A DNA stretch of 64,000 bases from Okeania sp. SIO2B3 (GTDB taxonomy: Bacteria > Cyanobacteriota > Cyanobacteriia > Cyanobacteriales > Microcoleaceae). A program made the translations under genes and the position numbers. Within the stretch, counting starts at the first letter, position 1; every line of letters starts with the position of its first letter. The notes below the pieces were generated by a model that saw nothing but the letters and a program-made list of their open reading frames with translations, had not been told where the DNA came from and ran no database searches. The stretch covers positions 114,440 through 178,439 of the forward strand of contig NZ_JAAHGH010000004.1 in assembly GCF_010672525.1 (NCBI RefSeq). The letters are read 5' to 3'. Shown in pieces: positions 1-8,638 of the stretch.

Positions 1-117
1 CACAGCAATTGGCACAATAATGAGTTCTTTCTGGTAATTTTTTGGGGACCCCCTCACCACAATTTGAACAATTTTGGCTCTGTTTTTGAGGATTCACAAC
101 TATAGTCTTCACCTCCA
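1..117 (-). pseudogene. tnpB (IS200/IS605 OrfB) C-terminal remnant, partial at window edge
   Basis: Read on the minus strand, the first 117 bases encode a zinc-ribbon segment with two CxxC pairs (SQNCSNCGEG, then HYCANC) separated by a Lys-rich stretch and an RTH motif. This is the layout of the C-terminal zinc finger of TnpB proteins of IS200/IS605 and IS1341-type elements, which are RNA-guided nucleases encoded by insertion sequences. It leaves the window at base 1. Upstream, beyond about base 117, the frame loses similarity and runs into sequence resembling a short repeat, so the gene looks 5'-truncated. The RuvC-like catalytic residues expected further upstream are not present. The call rests on motif recognition only. 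Confidence 0.55.
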
Positions 118-303
118 GCATTTGCCTCCTGGGTCGGAGCTACGCTAACAGCTTTGACAATTAAAATAGTTAGAAATTGTCCCCATCCAGTTGATTGCCC
201 AAGTTTTAGGCTTGATTTTTGCTAGAATAACAGAAATTTTTAAATAATGGTGAAAAACTCCAGAGTAGTATTGTAAATCAATTAGACATCGAATCCAATT
301 GAT

Positions 304-516
304 TTACCGAATAATTAATAATTAATAATTAATAATTAAATAATTCGCGCTTTGAAGCCTCCCCTTTTAAGGGGAAAAAGCGGTCGAGGGATGGCGAGGT
401 CTCCTCGCCATATCCATGAGACCAAGAGAAAAGAAAATATTCCTGATATTCAATTCCGTAGCGGTTAAAACCCGAGGTAATTATCAATTATCCATTATCC
501 ATTATCAATTAATGAA
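304..516. repeat. Family D repeat, copy 1 (inverted relative to copy 2 at 1793-2099)
   Basis: It starts with TTACCGAAT and a TAATTAA heptamer run, passes through a central part with CCTCCCCTTTTAAGGGG, and ends TATCAATTAATGAA. The same sequence lies in reverse orientation at 1793-2099, so the two copies bracket the GerMN gene. A short fragment of the central part recurs near 8445-8500. There is no coding potential. Confidence 0.75.
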
Positions 517-574
517 CACCGATTCATCTCACGCCAATTTTTCAAATATGGCGTGGGGCTTCTCGGCGATGTAG

Positions 575-1264
575 CTAAAATTGGAATTCTTGCTGAAAAT
601 TATTGCGAGTAATGGGCTGAGATACTTCTAAACCTTCACCCCCAAGCATTTTTAGAGGTTTACCACCGACAAAAATCCAGACTTTTACATCTGGTTCTAA
701 ACTAGAGGCAGTATAGATAACTTGTCCTAAGCGACTCATCATCGAAGCACTACCACCTCCAGAAGTAAATTCTTCAGATAAGTCTATGTAGACCCCATTA
801 TTTTCAACAGTAAGTGCTTGAACTTTTGTGCCTGTGGGAATAGCACTAAGGACATCGGTATTTGCAGGACCTACGAGCAAATGGTCGAAAGCAGCTTTTA
901 AGATAGCTTCTGGTTCGTCTGCTGTTTCTAATTTTACCGTAGAAGAAACTAAATCAATTTCTCCAGTAGTGTCTTTAACCCAATAAAGTTGTACAGTTTT
1001 TTCTGTAACTGCTTTGGGTTGAGGTACATATAAAGGAACAGAGTCTGGAGATTCAACTTTAGTAGGAGGTGGGGGGGGTAATGTCCCATCAGGCGACTCT
1101 GAAGTTGAGGGAGTTGTAAAAGTCTGAGAATTATCAGAAGTTTTCGTGGTGGTTGATTGTAAATTTGTCCATAAGGCGATGCCACCACCTACCGCCACTG
1201 CCAATGCACAAACACTGGCCACGATACCGAGAGATAAATTATTAGTTTGATTTTGATCTTTCAT
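575..1264 (-). CDS. GerMN domain-containing membrane-anchored protein
   Basis: A 229-residue protein. Residues about 10-33 form one hydrophobic segment (signal anchor), followed by a Ser/Thr/Pro-rich linker containing a PPPPPP run, then a C-terminal GerMN-like domain (about 90-215) with the typical 'LYWV', 'AFDHLLVGP' and 'GVYIDLSEEF' segments. GerMN domains occur in spore germination protein GerM and in many non-sporulating bacteria and are thought to act at the cell envelope; the role in cyanobacteria is not known. ATG start with AAGGAAAG about 10 bases upstream. The gene stands alone between two inverted family D repeats, so no operon partner suggests a function. Confidence 0.75.
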   Translation of the reverse strand: MKDQNQTNNLSLGIVASVCALAVAVGGGIALWTNLQSTTTKTSDNSQTFTTPSTSESPDGTLPPPPPTKVESPDSVPLYVPQPKAVTEKTVQLYWVKDTTGEIDLVSSTVKLETADEPEAILKAAFDHLLVGPANTDVLSAIPTGTKVQALTVENNGVYIDLSEEFTSGGGSASMMSRLGQVIYTASSLEPDVKVWIFVGGKPLKMLGGEGLEVSQPITRNNFQQEFQF

Positions 1265-1395
1265 GGTAAGAACTTTCCTTGAGAGTTAGGCATAATGGCG
1301 GTGAGGAGCTAAGGCTAAGTTTTTCTGAGGTTATATTTAATAATTCTATTGTATTGCAGAAAACAGGGAAGAGTGGAAAAACATTTTCCCTAATT

Positions 1396-1657
1396 AGGGT
1401 TTGCGTATGGAAAGTCTTTTTGCTCTTTGTAGGAGACAGGAGACAACCCACCCCTCGCCCCTCCCCCTCCCAGGAGGGGAGAAATGGGAATGAGCCAAGA
1501 GGTAGGAGCTAAGTTTTGTCTCTCAATTTTTTTGCCATAATCATCCTAAGATACTAGCTTTTTGAGTTTTTTCTACCGAAAATAGGGGCACTTTTTTCAA
1601 CTCTCAAACGCTAAAACCTTTATATGTCAATACTTTTAGAATTAATCAGCAAGCCCT
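1396..1657. mobile_element. Family C miniature element, copy 1 (4-bp TSD AATT)
   Basis: It begins AGGGTTTGCG and ends GCAAGCCCT, imperfect inverted ends, and is flanked by AATT on both sides (1392-1395 and 1658-1661). The inside holds a GGAGACAGG run and C-rich palindromic sequence but no gene. Other copies are at 7884-8162 and 42256-42565, with a truncated copy near 25610-25877. A 4-bp duplication is seen in, for example, the IS701 family; the helper transposase is not in this window. Confidence 0.75.
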
Positions 1658-1704
1658 AATTAGCTTCATCATCAGCATAAGTCCTCACTATCCCGTTCTT
1701 TGCT

Positions 1705-2224
1705 AGGGTTTGCGCTCAAAAGTCTTTTGTTAAGGGTAGGAGTCAGTCCTCAGCAGGGACGGAGAATTATAGGGGAGGTAGGAGGAAGAATTTTCATTAA
1801 TTGATAATGGATAATTGATAATTGATAATTACCTCGGGTTTTAACCGCTACGGAATTGAATATCAGGAGATATTATTTCTTCTCTTGGTCTCATGGATAT
1901 GGCGCAGGTTTCGGAGCCATCCCACCCTTCGGGAAGCTACGAAGATAGAACTCCGTTCCGCTGACGCGACACGCGACAGCGTTGCGTTACGCCAGTTTTG
2001 CGAAGCAAAAGCAAACGACCGCTTTTTTCCCCTTAAAAGGGGAGGCTTCAAGGCGCGAATTATTTAATTATTAATTATTAATTATTAATAATTCGGTAAG
2101 AGTGATTTTGTGCTTAAAATACTGATTTTTTAATCTTTTTGGGCTAAAAAGCTGGCACTTTTTAAAGGCCTAAAAATGCACTTGCTTTTATCTGTCAATG
2201 CTTTGAGAGTTAATCAGTAAACCT
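1705..2224. mobile_element. Family C element interrupted by family D repeat
   Basis: The left end AGGGTTTGCGC at 1705 and a right part resembling other family C copies (a TTAATCAG-type end, finishing near 2224) are separated by a complete family D repeat (1793-2099). In the uninterrupted copy at 7884-8162 the two sides are contiguous (AAAATTG followed by TAAGAGTGATT), so D was inserted into C. No clear duplication flanks this copy. Confidence 0.6.
1793..2099. repeat. Family D repeat, copy 2, nested in family C
   Basis: Reverse-oriented copy of 304-516, about 90 bases longer because of an extra central segment with several short palindromic pieces (CCCTTCGGGAAG and similar). It ends in the same TTCATTAATTG and TTCGGTAA sequences as copy 1 when inverted. 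The remaining 2225-2766 holds only a GAAGAAG heptamer run (2232-2270) and no gene. Confidence 0.7.
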
Positions 2225-2766
2225 TATATAGCAGAAGAAAGAAAGAAGAAAGAAGGAAGAAGGAAGAAGGAAAAATATTGCTTTGTCTGAGTTTTAAGCT
2301 TTTGATCTGTCTACCCCCTTCCCTTCAACTGCTATATGTATAAATCAGCAGTTATAGCAAAGAATGGGTTGGTTAGGACTTATGAGGATAATAAATCTTA
2401 GACAGGGAAATATTTTTCCCACTGTTGCCTATTGCCTGTTGCCTGTTGCCTGCTATAGTTATTGAAATTAGTATTTCTGCTTCTCACTTCAAGTCTTTTA
2501 ACCTACATTCGGATTTAAATAAAAATAATTAATATAGAGTACTGCCATTATCAATCCAGTAAGTAACAGTATCACTAAAAGGCAGATAAATTAAAAATAT
2601 CCAGAGTACTTTTCGGGAATACTTATAAGCAAATCCTAGACAGGAAAAAATAGCTGCACTGAAAAATCCTACCTAAAAACTATTACTGAAATTTATGATT
2701 AAAAAAACAGCAATAGTTAACAATATAAAAATTAAATTTTCACTAGAATTTGAGACCTTGAAGGAA

Positions 2767-4572
2767 TCATTTTAATGCTTTCTCAATCAAATCTTTAATA
2801 GTAGATAAAACCTCCACCACAGGTATTTCCTGAGATTGATGATTAGCTCTTTCCACAAATTCAACTTTGCCTGACTTGAGCGATCGCCCGGTAACTATTC
2901 GATAGGGAATTCCAATTAAATCTGCATCTTTGAATTTAACACCCGCTCGTTCATCTCGGTCATCCAAAATAGTCTCTATTCCAGCTTCATTTAATTCTTG
3001 ATAGAGATTTTCTGCTACTTCCATTTGTTGAGCATCCTTAATATTAGGAATACAAATAACCACATGATAAGGAGCGATCGCCACAGGCCAAATAATCCCA
3101 TCTTTGTCATAAGACTGTTCCACCGCTGACTGAGCCAAACGGGACACACCCACACCATAACATCCCATCACCAAAGGCATTTCCTCACCCTGTTCATTTG
3201 TAAAAGTTGCCCCCATAGCTTCAGAATATTTCGTCCCTAACTGAAATATATGACCTACCTCAATACCTCTAGCAGTTTCTAGAGTTTGATTCGGGTCATG
3301 GATAGAGCGATCGCCTTTTTGAGCCTTTCGTACATCTACGACCAACTTTGGCAATTGAAATTCCTGGCCCCAATTTGTACCCACGACATGATAACCAGAT
3401 TCATTACTACCTGTTGCGAAATTTGTCAAGTTTACAGCGGTCTGGTCTACCATTCGTAAGAACTTAGAACTTACCTCTTTACTAAAAGTAATATAGTCAT
3501 CAGATAAATCTGGAGCAATATAACCCAAAGGTAAAGACTTAGCTGCCCATTTCTTTTGATCCTCCACATCTGGCACAGTCAAAGCCAAAACAGTATTTGC
3601 TTCATAATTTCCAGCCAACTTAGTCAACTCATTCGACAACTTCACATCATTAACATCTTGGTCTCCCCGAATATTCACCAAAACCAAAACAGTCATTCCA
3701 TTGTCATAAACTGCCTGATATAAAACATTTTTCACAATATTAGTAGGAGAACATTTCAGAAACTTACACAGCTTTTCAATAGTCTCCGTGTCAGGAGTTT
3801 CCAATTTTTCATAACTCTCAAAAGGTGAAGCTTCCCCATCAGGTGGCATAGAAATAGCCTTTTCCACATTTGCTGCATATTTGCCATCTTCGGTATAGAG
3901 AATTTCATCCTCACCAGCATCAGCCAAAACCATAAATTCTTGAGACCCAGACCCACCAATAGCTCCAGAGTCAGCATCGACGGCGCGAAATTCTAATCCA
4001 CTGCGACGTAACATATTTCGATAAGCCTTATCCATATCCTGATAAGTCTTTTTGAGACTTTCCTGGTCAGCATGGAAAGAATACCCATCCTTCATAATAA
4101 ATTCCCGGCCTCGCATTAACCCAAATCTGGGGCGAATTTCATCCCGGAATTTGGTTTGTAGTTGATAGAGATGTAGAGGTAATTGGCGATAGGAGCGAAT
4201 CATATCTTTAGCAATAGTAGTTATTACCTCCTCGTGGGTTGGGCCTAATCCTAATTCCCGATTTTGACGGTCAATTAGAGAAAACATAATACCCTCAGCC
4301 TGAGTATAAGTATCCCAACGGCCAGACTCTCGCCACAGGTCGGCGGGTTGAAGTTGAGGGAGGAGACATTCTTGAGCACCAGTAGCATCCATTTCTTCAC
4401 GGACTATTTTGGAGACTTTATTGAGCACCCGCAACATTAGAGGAAGATATGCGTAGAGACCACTGCCAATGCGACGAATATATCCAGCACGGATGAGGAG
4501 TTTGTGGCTAGGAATTTCTGCTTCTGCGGGGTTGTCTCGAAGAGTAACTAATAACATTTGAGATAGTCGCAT
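2767..4572 (-). CDS. proS: Prolyl-tRNA synthetase
   Basis: A 601-residue class II aminoacyl-tRNA synthetase that charges tRNA-Pro with proline in the cytoplasm. Visible features are motif 1 around residues 45-85 ([19 protein letters not shown]), motif 2 around 140-165 ([18 protein letters not shown]), an inserted YbaK-like editing domain at roughly 225-400, motif 3 ([13 protein letters not shown]), and a C-terminal anticodon-binding domain from about 500. The length fits the bacterial-type enzyme with the editing insertion (E. coli about 570). ATG start at [10 protein letters not shown], the usual N-terminus. It stands alone, with repeats on both sides. Confidence 0.97.
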   Translation of the reverse strand: MRLSQMLLVTLRDNPAEAEIPSHKLLIRAGYIRRIGSGLYAYLPLMLRVLNKVSKIVREEMDATGAQECLLPQLQPADLWRESGRWDTYTQAEGIMFSLIDRQNRELGLGPTHEEVITTIAKDMIRSYRQLPLHLYQLQTKFRDEIRPRFGLMRGREFIMKDGYSFHADQESLKKTYQDMDKAYRNMLRRSGLEFRAVDADSGAIGGSGSQEFMVLADAGEDEILYTEDGKYAANVEKAISMPPDGEASPFESYEKLETPDTETIEKLCKFLKCSPTNIVKNVLYQAVYDNGMTVLVLVNIRGDQDVNDVKLSNELTKLAGNYEANTVLALTVPDVEDQKKWAAKSLPLGYIAPDLSDDYITFSKEVSSKFLRMVDQTAVNLTNFATGSNESGYHVVGTNWGQEFQLPKLVVDVRKAQKGDRSIHDPNQTLETARGIEVGHIFQLGTKYSEAMGATFTNEQGEEMPLVMGCYGVGVSRLAQSAVEQSYDKDGIIWPVAIAPYHVVICIPNIKDAQQMEVAENLYQELNEAGIETILDDRDERAGVKFKDADLIGIPYRIVTGRSLKSGKVEFVERANHQSQEIPVVEVLSTIKDLIEKALK

Positions 4573-4774
4573 GGTTGCTCCTTAGTAAAAATAATGATTA
4601 TTTCAGATTAGTGTAGGATATCTGGTACTGCTTCACATTCAAAAATGAGGACGTTCCAGATTTTCAACTTATAGCAGAAAGAAGAAGGAAAAATTTTGCG
4701 TTGTCTGAGTTTTAATATTTTGATATGTCCGCGCCCATTCCTTCGACTGCTATAACAGTCTGCTCCGGAGTCAT

Positions 4775-5322
4775 ATTAGGTCAAAACGCTATATGTTTGT
4801 ATAAAAACTATAGTGCTACGCTAAATATAGTATTTACCATGAAAAAATCTCTAATTTCTGTTGAATATCCACAAAGGAAAGTAGGAAAAAAGAAGTTTCT
4901 GCTCCTGACTACTTTTAGTCATAAGTTATTGAGATACCAAAAGTAAGTGATATATATACTACTCATAAATATTTTCCGTTCCCTATTTCCTGTTATCTCT
5001 TGCAGCTCATATGAGGTCAAAACGCTATATGTTTGTAGAAAAAACTATAGTGCCACGCTAAATATAGAGTTTTCCCTGAAAAAATCTCTAATTTCTGTTG
5101 AGTAATAAAATTCAGATATTTAATGGAGACCACAAGCAGCTGATATGAGGTCAAAACGCTATATGTCTGTAGAAAAAACTATAGTGCCACGCTAAATATA
5201 GTGTTTTCCCTGAAAAAATCTCTAATTTCTTCTAATTTCTGTTGAATATCCACAAAGGAAAGTAGGAAAAAGGAAGTTTCTGTTCCTGACTACTTTTAGT
5301 CATAAGTTATTGAGATACCGAC
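4775..5322. repeat. Three direct copies of a 90-170 bp intergenic repeat
   Basis: A unit beginning AGGTCAAAACGCTATATG and continuing through ACTATAGTGCCACGCTAAATA and a GAAAAAATCTCTAATTTC segment appears at about 4775-4945, 5012-5102 and 5149-5322. The first and third copies also share a 3' part ending GTCATAAGTTATTGAGATACC; the middle copy is shorter. Related pieces are near 6250-6290 and 17705-17780. No ORF is conserved among the copies, so this is taken as noncoding. Confidence 0.75.
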
Positions 5323-5559
5323 AGTAGGTAATATAGCGGTTTTCACTAAAGGTAGACTACAAAACTTATGCCCTCAGCATAGCTGTCTTCTGCTTTTATA
5401 GTCATTCCAGTTAAGATTGAGACAAAGGTTTCTTGCCTTGAAAGAGTTTCAGCTAAAAAAGTGTTCCAGTCTTATTCAGAATGACTATAAGCCAAAATCT
5501 CTGTACTCTATGAAACATGAAAACTGCTATACATATAACTCAGAAATATTTTCCGTTTC

Positions 5560-6237
5560 CTATTTCCTATTCTCTCTTAAGCAAAGTTTTGCTACCATTT
5601 CAGCCCGCGACGAAACTTCCAGTTTGCGAAACATCCGCTTCAAAGCTTGTTTTACTGAATTTTCTGTAATCCACAGAGTTGCTCCAATCTTTGCATTAGT
5701 AAATCCCCTGGCGACCAATTCTGCAATTTGTGCTTCCCGTGGAGTGATGTTGGAACAATTCATCCGAAACACAAAAGGTTTCGAGCGCAACACCGCTAGT
5801 TTTGTAGAAAGATGGAGACAAAGCGCATTTAGATCTGCCAGATTATCTGCATTAAAAGCCTGGTCATAACGATAACGCGTAAAGGCAATGCCACCCACAA
5901 GTTGACCATCACTCACAATTGGACCGAGCATAACGTGTCCATGATCTTTACGAGGACAAATTCTCTGCCAAACTCCAGGAGGTAACATTACTTCGTCATG
6001 GACAGCAGCATGGCGTTGAACCACATAGCGCAAAACAGGATTATGGTCTAGCGACAAAGCTCGTTTAATCATTGCTGGGGTATGTTCATCAATTACAGGA
6101 AGCTGGTCTAAAAAAGTTAGTCCCCAGCGTTTGGCAGCAAAATAATTGCCTATTTTGGCCACTATTGGTTGCCTTAGCTCTTGTTCATCCTCCGCTTGAG
6201 CGATCGCTTGGAATAAAGCTGACAAAGAAATTTCCAT
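5560..6237 (-). CDS. LuxR-family transcriptional regulator
   Basis: 225 residues. The C-terminal part (about 160-220) is a LuxR/GerE helix-turn-helix: NITPREAQIAELVARGFTNA, then ITENSVKQALKRMFRKL and an SRAEM end. The N-terminal 150 residues lack the receiver-domain Asp pattern and look like a GAF-type sensory domain; no ligand can be read from the sequence. The start at MEISLSALFQ is clean. It is divergent from the rhodanese gene at 6459 with 221 bases between them, so it could regulate that gene; this is an inference. The last codons and stop run into an intergenic-type sequence, so the C-terminus may be slightly altered. Confidence 0.85.
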   Translation of the reverse strand: MEISLSALFQAIAQAEDEQELRQPIVAKIGNYFAAKRWGLTFLDQLPVIDEHTPAMIKRALSLDHNPVLRYVVQRHAAVHDEVMLPPGVWQRICPRKDHGHVMLGPIVSDGQLVGGIAFTRYRYDQAFNADNLADLNALCLHLSTKLAVLRSKPFVFRMNCSNITPREAQIAELVARGFTNAKIGATLWITENSVKQALKRMFRKLEVSSRAEMVAKLCLRENRK

Positions 6238-6458
6238 AAGGACTTATGCAAAGACACTATACATATAGTTAACAAAAACTATAACGTTTTAGATATGTAG
6301 TGTTGAGAAATAATTTGCCTAATGTCTAAGTCCTGTTTTACAATTCTCTCCTTGACTTTTTTCTATTGTCACTAAGGCAAAGTGTACCCGATCGAGGTCT
6401 ATACGCACATAAGAGGTAAATTTTAATCTGGATTCAGGATTTTTGATAGGAGAAACCA

Positions 6459-7295
6459 ATGACTAATTATGCTTATCCTGAAGTTCTAATTGATACACAA
6501 TGGCTGGCCGAGCATCTCGATGATTCTAAAGTCCGTATAGTGGAGGTTGAGACAAGTCCACAACCAGACAAGAATACTCATTCTCATATTCCAGGTGCAG
6601 TTTTATGGAGTATTACTGACCTATTACTACCGAGTCTCCAGATAAATTTTGAGGTAAATGCCATCGAGAAGCTACTTTCACAATCTGGCATTACCAATGA
6701 GACAACTGTTGTTCCCTATGGCAGTGACCCTGGAATAGGAGGTTTTATCTTCTGGCTATTAAAATTATTTGGACATCAAGATATACGAGTTTTGAACGGC
6801 GGACATCAAAAGTGGATGTCAGAAGGTCGTCCAGTAACAGCAGAATTATCTAACTTCGCTCCGACTGAGTACAGGGCAAAACCAATCGATCAAAATCTAC
6901 GAGTATTACATGGGGAGGTTCAGTTATCAATTGCTCGTCCCGACACAGTCATACTAGATGTTCGTACCATTCAAGAGTACCAAGGCGAACACTTTTTAAT
7001 GAAGCCACCAGAAGTTTCGGAGCGTGCAGGACATATTCCCAGCTCTATTCATATTGAACATATACTCACAGTCAATGAAGATGGAACTTTTAAATCATTT
7101 GATGAGTTACAGATGCTCTACAGTAGTCATGGCATTATCTCAGATCGGGAAGTGTTTCCCTACTGTGCAGTTGGTGGGCGATCGGGGTACATCTGGTTTG
7201 TTTTGAAATATTTACTCGGTTATCCCAAAGTTCGGAACTATGATGGTTCGTGGAATGAGTGGAGTCGCTTGCCTAATGTGCCGATTGAAAAATAG
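6459..7295 (+). CDS. Sulfurtransferase with two rhodanese domains
   Basis: 278 residues, the normal size of a thiosulfate/3-mercaptopyruvate sulfurtransferase. The N-terminal rhodanese domain (about 5-130) has no cysteine in its active loop (VPYGSDPG), as usual for the inactive half. The C-terminal domain (about 150-275) has the active loop YCAVGGRSG with Cys236, where the persulfide would form. An AGGAGA ribosome-binding site precedes the ATG. It is followed after 126 bases by a NUDIX gene on the same strand and is divergent from the LuxR-type regulator. The exact donor and acceptor cannot be told from sequence. Confidence 0.9.
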   Translation: MTNYAYPEVLIDTQWLAEHLDDSKVRIVEVETSPQPDKNTHSHIPGAVLWSITDLLLPSLQINFEVNAIEKLLSQSGITNETTVVPYGSDPGIGGFIFWLLKLFGHQDIRVLNGGHQKWMSEGRPVTAELSNFAPTEYRAKPIDQNLRVLHGEVQLSIARPDTVILDVRTIQEYQGEHFLMKPPEVSERAGHIPSSIHIEHILTVNEDGTFKSFDELQMLYSSHGIISDREVFPYCAVGGRSGYIWFVLKYLLGYPKVRNYDGSWNEWSRLPNVPIEK

Positions 7296-7421
7296 ACTAA
7301 GAGGCAGAATATAAAATATTGATTATTGATATTCCATAGTTTCTACTGGTTTGTGCTACACAGATAGCAAATATATAGACTCATGCTTCAGCAATGAAAT
7401 GCTATAGTTTCTCTGGATAAT

Positions 7422-7877
7422 ATGACATTCAGCAGGGAAGATATGGAAAAGTCAGCAGTTAAGCCACAATTTCCACTTGTAACAGTTGGTGCTTTAGTTC
7501 AGGGGTCTTCTGGTCGGATATTAATTGTTGAGACTACGAAATGGAAGGGTACATGGGGAGTACCTGGTGGAAAGGTTGAGTGGGGAGAGTCTTTAGAGGT
7601 TGCTGTGGCGAGGGAATTTATGGAAGAAGTGGGTTTGAAATTAACTGATATCCGCTTTGCAATGTTGCATGAGGCAATACTCGACCCACAATTTTATAAG
7701 GAAGCACATTTTGTTATGGTTAATTATTGGGCAGTTTCAGATTCTGAAGATGTTGTGCCTAATGAAGAAATTGTCCGGTGGGAGTGGGTTACTCCTGAAG
7801 TTGCTTTTGATTATCCTTTGAATAGCTATACTCGGATACTTATTGAAAAATTTAGGTGTTATACCATGTCAGGTTGA
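7422..7877 (+). CDS. NUDIX hydrolase
   Basis: 151 residues with a complete Nudix box at residues 50-72: Gly50, Glu56, Arg64-Glu65, Glu68-Glu69, Gly71. These residues bind the metal and hydrolyse a nucleoside diphosphate linked to a variable group. Substrate unknown; the protein resembles small MutT/ADP-ribose-type enzymes. A second possible start is Met8. A family C element begins 6 bases after the stop codon, so its insertion just missed the gene. Confidence 0.9.
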   Translation: MTFSREDMEKSAVKPQFPLVTVGALVQGSSGRILIVETTKWKGTWGVPGGKVEWGESLEVAVAREFMEEVGLKLTDIRFAMLHEAILDPQFYKEAHFVMVNYWAVSDSEDVVPNEEIVRWEWVTPEVAFDYPLNSYTRILIEKFRCYTMSG

Positions 7878-7883
7878 ATACTT

Positions 7884-8162
7884 AGGGTTTGCGTATGGAA
7901 AGTATGAGTGGTAGGGGTAGGAGACAGGAGACAGGAGACAACCCACCCCTAACCCCTCCGGTGGAGGGGAGGGGAAGACAGGAGAAATGGAAATTATAGA
8001 GGAGGTAGTCGTAAAAATTGTAAGAGTGATTTCTCTGCCATAATCATCCCAAAATACTAGCATGCATGAGCTTTTTAGACCGAAAACAGGCGCACTTTTT
8101 TAGACCAAAAAAGGCAGCAAACCAATATCTGTCAGTGCTTTGATATTTAATCAGCAAGCCCT
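7884..8162. mobile_element. Family C miniature element, copy 2 (4-bp TSD ACTT)
   Basis: It starts AGGGTTTGCGTATGG and ends TCAGCAAGCCCT, with ACTT repeated directly on both sides (7880-7883 and 8163-8166). About 279 bp. It carries a GGAGACAGGAGACA heptamer run and a C-rich stretch in the middle, with no gene. The rest of the gap to 8638 contains a family D fragment (about 8445-8500) and low-complexity sequence. Confidence 0.8.
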
Positions 8163-8638
8163 ACTTATAACCCACATTCGGAACTTCAAAATGTAGCATA
8201 AAAAATCAGTCTTCAGGAGGACCGAGTCAGGAGTCAGGAGAAAAAAAATAGTGGTTAATTAGGAGTAAATAATTAAGTATTTATACTTAATATTTTCCTG
8301 ATAATTTGACTTTGAGAAAGGTCAATCAATAACTATCCGATTTTTACACTACTTTTAATGTTACAAGTTGACGTGCGGAATGTGAGTGGTAAAGCAACAA
8401 GTCTAATGATGTCAGCTATCATCGCCTCAACTCCAATTAAAAGAAAGCGGTGGAGGGATGGCGAGGTCTCGGAGCCATATCCATGAGACCAAGAGAGAGG
8501 ATATATTTCGGTTTCTTTCCTACTGACAGTTTTTTCCACTCCAGGTCTCCCCATCCCCCACATTCCCCTCCTGGGAGTCCCCATCTCCCCATCTCCCTCT
8601 ACCATTACGGCTACACCACTACCGTCAATGGGATAATA

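Noticed and set aside
1822..2067. Short open frames on both strands in the gap before proS
   Set aside because: They lie inside the family D repeat and change with its insertion; no homology or ribosome-binding site.
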